From: Aurelia coerulea
Taxonomy: Eukaryota > Cnidaria > Scyphozoa > Semaeostomeae > Ulmaridae
Assembly: GCA_039566865.1 (NCBI GenBank)
Contig: CM076948.1
Location: 14,891,001 to 14,955,000 of the forward strand
Length of the DNA stretch: 64,000 bases
Reading direction: 5' to 3'
Position 1 is the stretch's first letter, and each line of letters begins with the position of its first letter. Shown piece by piece: positions 45,329-54,731 of this stretch. Under the pieces are notes generated by a model. That model was given only the letters and a program-made list of their open reading frames with translations, was not told where the DNA came from and searched no databases. A program made the position numbers and the translations under genes.

Positions 45329-46884
45329 CAGGGGCGGTTTATTATGCTCGATGTGGTGGATAAGGCGTGCAGGGTCGCGTCGTTATGCTGGTGTGATGAG
45401 TTATTATGCTTGAGGTGGCGGAGGGTGGATATGGCTTTTAGAAACTTCCTGAACTCAAAATCTGATAATTTTTAACGAATTGTCAGTTTTTGACCTATTT
45501 CTTAGTTTCTCTTGTAATTAGGTGTAATGCAAGTTGAGAAACTCGTTCATAAGAAACTTACAAAGATGGCCGAGCTTTGAGAAAGGCTGTAGTAGCTAGT
45601 TTCTCCAATTAAGCTCTGCTATGCAAGGCACAGAGGGGGTTCTTGGCTAAATTTTGAGTAGGAGTCTGCCGCGAGCATATTCAAAGTTGGCTACACTATT
45701 TTTTACGAGAATGATGCTATTGCCTAGACCATTTTATTCAAAAATGATACCCTTGGCTAGACTGATGATGCCATCGGCTAGATTCATTTGAGGGGTGAGT
45801 GGGCAGATACATTTTCCATCAAGTGACTGAAGTTAAGCTCGGTCGAGTGAGGTCAAAATCCGGATGGGTGACCTCGGAGGCTTGAACTCACAACTCACCT
45901 CGCGGTCCTTCGGAAGGGACGTTAAACTAGGGGTCCCATGCCTGGATGCGGCATGCATAATGGGCTTTCGAGTCAGCAGATATCTCAGCATTTTTCGTTT
46001 GAACTCGTAAATTTCAAAAAGTCGATTTGTTTCATGTACTAGTTTTGTCATAAACAGAAATGGGTTGTCATGGTAAAATTCCAACTTTCAAAGACTTTGT
46101 TAAGATGCCCAAACTATTTTAGCTGAAAACATGGCCGTTTCTTCGACCAATTTTGTAATATTGATACCGTTGGCTGACCAAAATTGCACAATATATACCC
46201 GTGGCTAAACCGAGAGCTAAACTAGAAGTCCGAAAAAGTAGACCCAAGTACCTTTAGTAGAAGCCGCCCGTGATGCAAGGCCGATCGATCGGTTTAATCT
46301 GCTTGATTTGCGATTATTGGTGATTTGCGAGTGACCCTAAGGAAACAAACGAAGAAAAAAATTTGTTTCTGAACTACGTAGAGACAAAACTAATGGGCTT
46401 GGCGTAGCATAATCACAAACAGATCTTCCTACAGCCCTTGGCTTTTGAGCAGCTCTAAGAAACTTTTTTCAAAGCTAGCATTCAGGTAGATTATCGCACG
46501 ATGTTGCTGAATCCTCGTAATATTCTGTGCAATTTTTGGTTTTTAGCTCAATCGAACTGTTGCTATATTCCAAACGTTGTTTTAGATTAGGTTATACGTT
46601 CTTATTGTCCTAATAAAAACTAGTAATATTAAAGTTTCTTAAATTTTTAGTGATCGGAAATTTGTCGTCAATGAGTTTCTTATAGCTCAACTTGCATTAA
46701 ACCTAATTTCAGGAGAAACTAAGCAATAGGTCCAGTACTGACAATTTGTTAAAATTATTACATTTTGAGTTCTAAAGTTTCTGAAAACCGTTTCCACTAT
46801 CCACCAACTCAAGCATAATAACCAATCACACCAGCATAATGACGCGCCCTTGCAAGTGTTATCAAGCATAATAATCAGCCTCTG
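45329..46884. mobile_element. TA-flanked element with ~220-bp inverted arms
   Basis: The left end is CAGGGGCGGTTTATTATGCT and the right end reads inward CAGAGGCTGATTATTATGCT. TA lies on both sides (45327-45328 and 46885-46886). The arms (to about 45565 and from about 46665) share the repeated phrase TTATTATGCT and the blocks GCGTCRTTATGCTGGTGTGA and GCAAGTTGAGAAACT-type sequence. The frames 45269-45475 (+) and 46687-46908 (-) are the same sequence read from the two arms, not genes. The unpaired centre of about 1.1 kb contains a 5S-rRNA-like segment at 45826-45875. Confidence 0.7.
45826..45875 (+). ncRNA. 5S rRNA-like internal segment (possible 5S-derived SINE relic)
   Basis: ACTGAAGTTAAGCTCGGTCG followed by GGTCAAAATCCGGATGGGTGACC (listed in parts: GGTCAAAATC, CGGATGGGTGACC) matches the order and spacing of the 5S rRNA box A (GAAGTTAAGC) and box C (GGATGGGTGACC). 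The usual 5' third and 3' end of 5S are not recognisable. The sequence after it, GGTCCTTCGGAAGGGACGTT, is not 5S. This is not a functional 5S gene; a 5S-headed SINE (SINE3 type) or a captured promoter is plausible. Confidence 0.5.
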
Positions 46885-46886
46885 TA

Positions 46887-47955
46887 ACAACCTCGTTCCC
46901 AGGCCCAAATTGGTCTTCTCGCAATCTCAACCTTCGACCGATTTAAGCCCTGGTACGGATTACCACTTCGTGGCAATATTTGCAACCATTATGGATTTTT
47001 AATTTATGCAAACCGTTAATGCTTTGCGGGCTGTGATTGCCCCCTCTTTCCCATGAGACTCATTGAAAATTGAAGCAAAGACAGCATGTCACGTGACTTT
47101 GCCAACTTGCTTTCAGAAATGAGAGTTGCAAGAAATATCAAAATAAATCACTTTCAAGAGCTGCGAAGCGAAAGCGAAGCAGCTCAAAACATTTACAAAT
47201 TTTAGCGAAAAGACAAGCCAAATGTCAAAAGGAAGAGGAAGGTTGTCTGCAAACAAGCCACTTGCAACTGTTAGAATTACTTGCAGACTTCTTTTCTGGA
47301 CTTAGGTAGGAGATCGCTGCGGTAAATTCTGTTTTGCAAATCAATTTCTTTGACCAGCTTTTTTTACAATTTCCGAAGGGGGCAGGCTCGAAGTTTTAAA
47401 TTTGTTGTGAAAGTTTCATATTGTATTTCACTTGCAATAGCTTGTTTCGTCTAATTGTGCTTGTCCCTGAATTTATCCGGTTTTCTTGTTCCTTTTCTGA
47501 ACATTTTGGGCGCAAAGTCGCAATGCTTTCAGTCTTCTCTTTAAGATACGGCAATTGGCCTCACATTTTGAATTCAGCGAATACATTTATTTCGCTTTGT
47601 GACAACTAGGTTGCAGCCGTGTAGTTCTGGGTCTGGAATGCAGAAGCTCAACAATAATAAATTGCACGAATTGTTGCAGTACAACAGGAATTTACAAAGT
47701 TTAATTCGTAGGAAGGCATGTCATTGTTAAAGTTAAACTTTTCAGAACATTTGCGTTTTCGTTGTTGTCTTCCGAAACTCAAGACTCAACGATGCTTTTC
47801 TGCAGCTGCAGCCTCTTTATTATGGATTCATTTTTCAATAAAATGTACGATAATCTAAAGCAACCATCCTTCCAGTATTAGTTTACTAACGGCATCAACA
47901 AGAGCACATTTTGTAATAAACCAACCAGCGGGTTTGTTGACATAAAATCATTGGC
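46887..47955. other. Non-coding spacer
   Basis: No gene was recognised. A short hairpin, GAGCTGC/GCAGCTC with an AAGCGAAAGCGAA loop, is at 47159-47186. Confidence 0.4.
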
Positions 47956-47959
47956 CAAT

Positions 47960-50460
47960 CAACTGCCTCCATTTCCAGCTTGAATTTTCAAGGTTGCATC
48001 CCAAAACATAGTTGCTGTGGAGAAAAACCTTCCCCCCAACTTTTGCCCGAGAAAAAAATTTACGTTTTGGTACAAAGTAGATCTTTCAAGATTTGTTTCT
48101 CGAGTATTTTTTTGATACAAATCTCCGAGCCCTAAGCAGAGAGGCTTACTGTTTGTAAAATATCTGCTATAAAACATCGCCTATTTCAACTTCCGCCATG
48201 CCTCCAAGGATGCCTAGGCCCATTCTGCACGCCCCCAAAACTTTGCCCACCATTAAAATGTCCTTTCTCACACAGGAAAACTGTTTTAGATTTAAGTTTC
48301 TAGATATTTTGCTCAAACAAACCATCGGTCCATAGATTGAGAAGATTGTATTTTCTGAAGAAATCAAGCCTTATCGATCGCCTATTCCCATCCCCGCCCT
48401 ACCGGGCGGGATGCCTAGGCCCTTCCCTGAACCTCCACTGATTTTGCCTGCGACGAGAATTTCCTTTGTCATAAGAGGAATATTTCTCAGATTTAAGCTT
48501 TCCGATATTTTTCTGAAATACAGCTCCGCGCCCTAAGCTGGGAAGTTTTAAGTTTTTGCTAAAACGATTATTTTACTACACCCCCCCCCTCCCGCCCGCC
48601 ATACAGTTTGCGCTGCACTGAACGCCTAGGCCCATTTTTATGAAGCGGTGACAGGGTCAAAAATATTCCGTCATTGAAACCCAGCTTCGTCGTCAAGTAT
48701 TCATCCGTCGTGATGTAGTTGTTCGTCGTCAAGCCATACCATGCCGTCGTCGCACGTTCATTGGCCGTTGTAACTGTGGTTCGTCAATGGCCCTGCAGCC
48801 GTGGTCAAGTGTTGAGCCGACGTCAATACCCCAGCCGTCAAGGGATGGTAAGCCGTGGGTGGACAATAAGCCGTCGTCCATCAATCCGTCGTGAGTTGAT
48901 AAGCCGTCGTCGTCGAGCGTAACTTGACAAGCCGTCGCTCGTAACGGCGCAACGATCTCAGCCTCCTTTCCATAATTTGCGAGAGGCCTTGGTGCGGAGA
49001 GCCAGAATATGGAAAAGCCAGAGCGGAGAGAAATTCTGTTTTGGCCAGAACATGGAGAAATTCTATAGGACGTATTATCTTATCAAATCTCGTCCTTATC
49101 CATTATTATTAAACATTTTCATGGCTTATTTTAGCCCATTTACCATAAATCATGTTCCTTCCTTTTTGTAAGGGAAAGGAGAAATACACTCAATAGTTAA
49201 ATTTTCCAAAGTTTTTTTGAAATTATTTTACATTAAATATGTTTTTACCTTTGCTTTTATAGCTTTCTTTGAAAGGAAGAAATAAAACCGGTCATTTATC
49301 ATACATTTTTATCCTGAACAGGCCCCCAGAATGAAATTTCTCCATTTTCTGGCCAAAGAGAATTTAGAGTGAATTTCTCTTTGGCCAGAAAATGGAGAAA
49401 TTCCGTTGTTAGGCCCCTTCAGAATAAAAATGTGCGATAAACGGTCGGTTTTTTATTTATTTATTTCACAGGAAGCAAAAGCGAAGGTAAAAACATATTT
49501 ACTCCAAAATAATCCAAACAAATTTGGAAAACTAATTTTTGAGTGTATTTCTGTTTGGCCAGAAAATGGAGAAATTTCATTATGGAGGTCTGTTTTCTGT
49601 TCAGAATCAAAATGTGCGATAAACGGCCAGTAATTAATCTATGTCTTCCAAAGGAAGCTACAGCGAAAGTAACAAACGTATTTACTCGAAAATAATCGAC
49701 AAAAACTTTGGAAAAACTAATTTTTGAGTGTATTTCTCGTGACTTTTCCCTTACAAAAAAGAAGGAAAACAATTTACAGTCCAAAGAATACAAGCAGGGA
49801 TTTGAAGAGCCAAGATAGCTTATGGTAAATCGGCTAAAATAAGCCATGAAAATGTTTAATAATAATGGATAAGGACGAGATTTGATAAAATAATACGTTC
49901 TATAGAATTTCTCCATATTCTGGCCAAAACAGAATTTCTCTCCGCTCTGGTTTTTCCATATTCTGGCTCTCCGCACCAAGGCCTCTCGCAAATTATGGAA
50001 AGGAGGCCGAGATCGTTGCGCCGTTACGAGCGACGGCATGCCAAGTTACGCTCGACGACGACGGCTTATCAACTCACGACGGATTGATGGACGACGGCTT
50101 ATTGTCCACCCACGGCTTACCATCCCTTGACGGCTGGGGTATTGACGTCGGCTCAACACTCGACAACGGCTGCAGGGCCATTGACGAACCACAGTTACAA
50201 CGGCCAATGAACGTACGACGACGGCATGGTATGGCTTGACGACGAACAACTACATCACGACGGATGAATACTTGACGACGAAGCTGGGTTTCAATGACGG
50301 AATATTTTTGACCCTGTCACCGCTTCATACATTTTAGACCTACTCTAATTTTGCCTGTGGCAGGAATTTCCTTCTTCGCACGGGGAAGCCTTTACAGATT
50401 TAAGCTTACCAATATTTTTCTGAACTACAGCTACGCGCCCTAAATTGGGGGGAAGGTGTC
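47960..50460. repeat. ~205-bp tandem repeat, interrupted by a foldback element
   Basis: The landmark GCCTAGGCCC occurs at 48212, 48413 and 48624. A second landmark, a variant of CAGATTTAAGCTTNCCGATATTTTTCTGAA followed by CGCGCCCTAAGCTGGGAAG (key parts only), recurs in the units at about 48290, 48495 and, after the insertion, 50395. An earlier diverged unit lies at about 48005-48150. Unit three is split at GCCTAGGCCCATTTT by the element at 48639-50329. It is non-coding. Confidence 0.75.
48639..50329. mobile_element. 1.69-kb foldback element with CGTCGT-rich arms
   Basis: It begins TATGAAGCGGTGACAGGGTC and ends with the exact inverse. A perfect 6-bp target duplication, CATTTT, lies at 48633-48638 and 50330-50335. 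Each arm is about 800 bp, and arm-to-arm differences are few in the outer 350 bp (for example GCACG versus GTACG near 48750), so it formed or was homogenised recently. The outer 330 bp of each arm is packed with GCCGTCGTC/CGTCGTCAAG phrases. Inside, GGCCAGAA-TATGGAGAAATTC-type phrases are repeated. The frames 48719-48922, 48977-49171, 49461-50039 (-) and 50046-50249 (-) are the same arm read twice, not genes. Structure resembles foldback (Galileo/FB-like) elements; no transposase is present. Confidence 0.85.
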
Positions 50461-51080
50461 GTCTCTAAAAATAAAAGATGGAAAATCAACCTCTCCCCTC
50501 CCCAAATTTTTTTGTGCGGAACGTCTTGTTGTTGATGCTCCCAAGATTAGATTTGGTAATGGACAAGAACGCCAGAGAAGAGTTCTTTCTGGTTTTTCCT
50601 GAAGCATCCGTGAGAAACCTTCCTTCTTCTGGTTTGTTTCTGTTGTTGACTGCTTCAAGTTTAAATTTCCCGCTTGTTTGGGAGCATGTTGAGAGAAACC
50701 TTGACAATGAATGAAGACAACAACAGCATTGCGCAAATCCAAAATTTGTCGGAATCAAAACGAAGTTCTTTCGAAATGGCTCTTTGTTTACCTTTGTGGG
50801 CCGTGAAGAAGGTGCGAGCATTTTTTCAAGAGCAACTTTGGTTCTCCTGGATCACAAGATTCTGTAATTCAATGTGATCAATAATCTTGGTGGCTGGAAG
50901 ATGGATTTTTGAAGCGAAATGTATCAATCAGCTGAATATATTGAAGTCTTTCGAGATCCAACAAGTCAGGTCATATTTAGGGCAAGCCAACGGGTAGGCC
51001 CAGAATTTGGTTTGTATATCACTTTATACTTTTACTCTTGAACATTACTTTTTCTCATTTCGGTTCATGATGGAAGCTTG
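50461..51080. other. Region upstream of DUF6589-like copy B
   Basis: Overlapping frames on both strands (50440-50742, 50478-50714, 50486-50821) have no recognisable motif and cannot all be real. ATGATGGAAGCTTGTCCAAG followed by a GTAAGT donor at 51067-51091 could be a small 5' exon of the downstream gene. Confidence 0.3.
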
Positions 51081-51104
51081 TCCAAGGTAAGTGTCTGTTT
51101 TAAC

Positions 51105-51221
51105 CAGGGAGCGCCGAAGGCACCAATCAAAAATGAGCGCGCCTCGTTTCGAATTTGCATCAAACATAGGAACAATGCGCAGCACTGGCTGCTTCCCCTC
51201 CCGCGCCTTCGGCGCTCCCTG
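51105..51221. mobile_element. 117-bp hAT-type MITE
   Basis: The left end is CAGGGAGCGCCGAAGGC and the right end is its inverse, GCCTTCGGCGCTCCCTG. An exact 8-bp direct repeat, GTTTTAAC, lies on both sides (51097-51104 and 51222-51229). CAGGG termini with 8-bp duplications are the hAT signature. It is among the shortest mobile elements in the window and lies just downstream of a putative donor site. Confidence 0.9.
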
Positions 51222-51332
51222 GTTTTAACCATAAGCAGGGCACTCTTGTCTGGGGTCTGGGGAGCATTTTAGCGGGAAACTTAGCCAGTTTTGGCGCGGT
51301 AGCCTAAAATAACAAGATAATGAGAGAGTGAT

Positions 51333-51581
51333 ATGGGCAAGATACGAAAGTTCTGTTCAAATTCTGACCACTTTAGGTGGTGCAGGACCAAGAAAAGTGA
51401 TGTAATTGATTCCAAGATTCCACCGTATCGTTATTTGCAAGCATTCAGGAAGTTGGCTGTTGAGAGAGGTGATAAAGCCCACAAAGTTGTCCGTGTTTGC
51501 ACAAAATGTATCGAACTGGCACCCCTGAAACGAGACTTGACTAGGTTCTTACAAAATGAAAGAAAAAGAAACTTCCCACAG
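51333..51581 (+). CDS. DUF6589-like gene copy B, first recognised exon
   Basis: It starts at the ATG at 51333 and encodes 83 codons (MGKIRKFCSNSDHFRWCRTK, then PPYRYLQAFRKLAVERGDKA, then VCTKCIELAPLKRDLTRFL), ending CCACAG before the donor GTATGC at 51582. The cysteines (KFC, RWC, VCTKC) could bind zinc, but the spacing is not a motif I can name. The matching exon of copy A lies at about 32620-32870. The 580-bp intron ends in TGTTTTACAG at 52161, in phase 0. The region just before, GGGAGCATTTTAGCGGGAA, also matches copy A upstream (GAAGCATTTTGGCGGGAG), so the two copies share non-coding flank as well. Confidence 0.65.
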
Positions 51582-52277
51582 GTATGCGATGTCTGAGTAT
51601 TGATTATGGAAACATTTCCTTGTAGCTCAAGTCGATAGACTTTCCAAGGACTCAGAAAACTTTCTGAGGTTAACTACTCTCTTTTTGTTGTTTTACAAAT
51701 TTCACTTCACACTTCAACAACTTCAAATTTATTTGCCAGCACAAATATGTATTAGTCATCTTAGCCTAAACCATATGGTCCTTTGCTACAATTTATCTCT
51801 ACCCTTCAAGATAGTTTTCTGCTAAAGTCGGCTTCATTACATGGGCACTGCATGATTACTCAAAGCAAAGAAAAAAGTATCAAAATGATAAACTTGACAG
51901 GTTATGCAAAACTGACAAGTGCTACAAAGTGTCACTGTTGAGTAATGTTCCAAGAGCTGTTTTAGAATACAACGTACATCTACACATACTGCTTACTGGA
52001 AATAAACACTACAATAAAAGACAAAGCCTTGTGGCATATATTCAACACTTTTCCTATCTGATTGCTGAAGTTGTCATGACATCCTCGAGTGCTTTTGATA
52101 TTAATATTAGGAAATAAGTTTAAATTTAGCTTTGGTTAACAATTAAGCACATGTTTTACAGCAACAATCTATGGATGAGGAGCCAAAAATTGATGAAGAG
52201 GAATCAAAGAACATGGAAGAAAAGAATGCAGCTCTAGTGCAAGGATACGAAGATGAAGGTGACGAGGAGACAATGGA

Positions 52278-53222
52278 TTATTATTATTATCAATTTCTTT
52301 ATTGTTGGATTACAAATGTCAAAAAGATAGCTAAAAGTAATTAGCTAATTTATTCCAACTTTAAAACATTAAAATACAAATGTTACATAAGAAAAATAGT
52401 GGATGAAATATTTACAAGTCATCAAAAGTATACAGTGTAAAAGTAAAAGTAGATATCTAATAAGATTCATCATAAAAAGCCCAAATTCGGAATAAAAACG
52501 CGGCATAATTTACATGGACAATTTTCTCCGTTCCAACTTTTTATTTTTGTTTTAAACTGACAAAGGGATTCTGAATTACGTATCGTTGGTGGTAACATTT
52601 GCCACAGCTGCGGACCTTTTTGACAGATCTCACCCTAGGTTGAAAGAATTCGTTATTGTTGCGCAGATTGTAATGACTTTCATTTTCACAGACAATTTCC
52701 TGCATGAATGAATGGTTCAGGTCATTTCTAGTTTTGTACATTTCAGTCATAAGTAGCTGCAAGTTCTTTGTATGAATAGTAACGGCACAGTCCTTCTCTA
52801 ATAGCTCACTATAAGTAGATTCGGCATCCTTATAAGTAATTCTCAAAGCCCTTTCCTATATTTTGTTAATTTTTTGTTAAGCTGCCTTAAGGACAGTATT
52901 GAAACTGACTGGTAATAAATGCCCTCATGAGTGTTCTTAGTTTGCTCTGATCCATGTATGGGGATATGCGAGCAAGTGCATAAAGTTTATTGCTAGCCTT
53001 TTGGCACAATTTGGAAACATGATTATCGAAGGAAAGTTTGCTGTCAATTTGAACTCCGAGTAGCTTCTCTTCGGAGCTATTTACAACATCAGCATTTCCA
53101 ATCCTAACAGTAACAGGATCATCACATCTCTGCCCAAGAACCAGAAGATGGCATTTATCTGCATTTAATTTCATAAAGTTGTCGGCAAACCATTCCAAAG
53201 CTAAACTACAGTCATTTTCAAG
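52278..53222 (-). pseudogene. LINE fragment inserted in exon 2 of copy B
   Basis: CAATGGA is duplicated at 52271-52277 and 53223-53229. The LINE lies in reverse: on the minus strand it starts in the reverse transcriptase connection (CSLALEWFADNFMKLNADKC, HLLVLGQRCDDPVTVRIGN, LLGVQIDSKLSFDNHVSKL), has a deletion or stop near 52890, then LLMTEMYKTRNDLNHSF and the tail. It ends in an (ATT/AAT)-rich 3' tail at 52278-52300. It is the same family as 9366-10766. Removal with one duplication copy leaves the gene frame in register. Confidence 0.88.
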
Positions 53223-53691
53223 CAATGGAATCAATGGAAGTGGAAGACGACATGCTGGAGATTGATTCAGAAAGAGCTGAAACTTTAAGCTGCCCAAGCC
53301 AGAAACTGTGGCTTAGTTCTCAAGAATCAGATTATAATGATGAAAAAATAAAAGAAAACAACTCAAAAGAACATGATGAAAAAAGTGAAACCAGTGGAAA
53401 GAAAAACACAGAAGGAAACCCCCAAAAAATTGACAAAAATAGTGAAAACAGTGAAAAGAAAAAAATCGAAAAAAAGTCAAAAGAATTTGATGAAAATAGT
53501 GAAAACAGTGAAAACAGTGGCAAGAAAAATACAGAAAAGACCAAAAAAAAAATTGCAATGAAGAGTCGCAAATGGATGAAAATAAAAAAACAAACAAATT
53601 CAAAAAAAATTACGAAGAAGTTGGAGAGGTGGTTTTAGATGAAGATGATAATGTGGTGATAAATAGATTAATATTCGAAAGTTTGATAGAG

Positions 53692-54731
53692 CACAGGAAG
53701 CCCACATTACAGTTAATTAAAAAAATGTTTCACAAATATTTTATTCAAAAGAAAATACCTTCCCTTTCGTCACTATAGCGTGTGTTGTTTTCTTACGCCT
53801 TTACAGTTTGTTATTTGTGAAATAAATACAGCACTTTTGAGAGAGCACAAGGAAACAAGGGACTCAAAAGGAAAAACGGAAGAACGAAAGAGAAGAAAGA
53901 GACAAGGACTGCAACTTTCTCAGGCGCGTTGTCACAGCAACCGTTTTGTTTTCGCTTGGTTTCCAACTTCCAATGTCTAAATCCTTCAGACAAGTCTCAG
54001 AAATCAAATTCCAAGCCTCATTCAACATACCTGATGGGTTTATTTGGAGAAGGCAACCACTTATCAGCAAGAAACTGCAGCAAATTATCAACTACTTTGG
54101 ACAGCGATCGTTTCTCCATAAGCGTGGCCTTTTCATCTGGTCCACTTCAAAGGAAGCCGACACTTCCAACGGCTTTCTGATTTAAATATCCCCCCGTCAA
54201 CAATACTAAAAATTTCAAAAAGACGGGGGCGATTATTTAAATCAGAAAGCCGTTGGAAGTGTCGGCTTCCTATGAAGTGGACCAGATGAAAAGGCCACGC
54301 TTATGGAGAAACGATCGCTGTCCAAAGTAGTTGATAATTTGCTGCAGTTTCTTGCTGATAAGTGGTTGCCTTCTCCAAATAAACCCATCAGGTATGTTGA
54401 ATGAGGCTTGGAATTTGATTTCTGAGACTTATCTGAAGGATTTAGACATTGGAAGTTGGAAACCAAGCGAAAACAAAACGGTTGCTGTGACATCGGGCCT
54501 GAGAAAGTTGCAGTCCTTGTCTCTTTCTTCTCTTTCGTTCTTCCGTTTTTCCTTTTGAGTCCCTTGTTTCCTTGTGCTCTCTCAAAAAGTGCTGTATTTA
54601 TTTCACAAATAACAAACTGTAAAGGCGTAAGAAAACAACACACGCTATAGTGACGAAAGGGAAGGTATTTTCTTTTGAATAAAATATTTGTGAAACATTT
54701 TTTTAATTAACTGCAATGTGGGCTTCCTGTG
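53692..54731. mobile_element. 1.04-kb near-perfect palindrome inserted in exon 2 of copy B
   Basis: It begins CACAGGAAGCCCACATT and ends with its inverse, AATGTGGGCTTCCTGTG. A 7-bp direct repeat, GATAGAG, lies at 53685-53691 and 54732-54738. The arms are about 510 bp around a ~25-bp spacer (centre near 54210) and differ at only a handful of positions (for example ACAAGTC/ATAAGTC, TTCAAAGG/TTCATAGG). The frames 53780-54185 (+) and 54242-54643 (-) are the same arm read on opposite strands. CA...TG ends with a 7-8 bp duplication could be a P- or hAT-related foldback; no transposase was seen. Confidence 0.85.

Noticed and set aside
45269..46908. Two similar cysteine/tryptophan-rich peptides at 45269-45475 (+) and 46687-46908 (-)
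   Set aside because: They are the two arms of a TA-flanked inverted repeat read in opposite directions.
49461..50039. 192-aa minus-strand frame
   Set aside because: It lies in one arm of the 48639-50329 foldback and the mirrored arm reads the same peptide on the other strand with breaks. No known motif.
50440..50821. Three overlapping 78-111 aa frames on both strands
   Set aside because: No recognisable motif, mutual conflict, and no splice or start context. They may be spacer upstream of the DUF6589-like gene.
53313..53603. Phenylalanine/serine-rich minus-strand frames, which look like membrane proteins
   Set aside because: They are the antisense of the Lys/Glu/Asn-rich linker of the DUF6589-like gene, whose codons are purine-rich.
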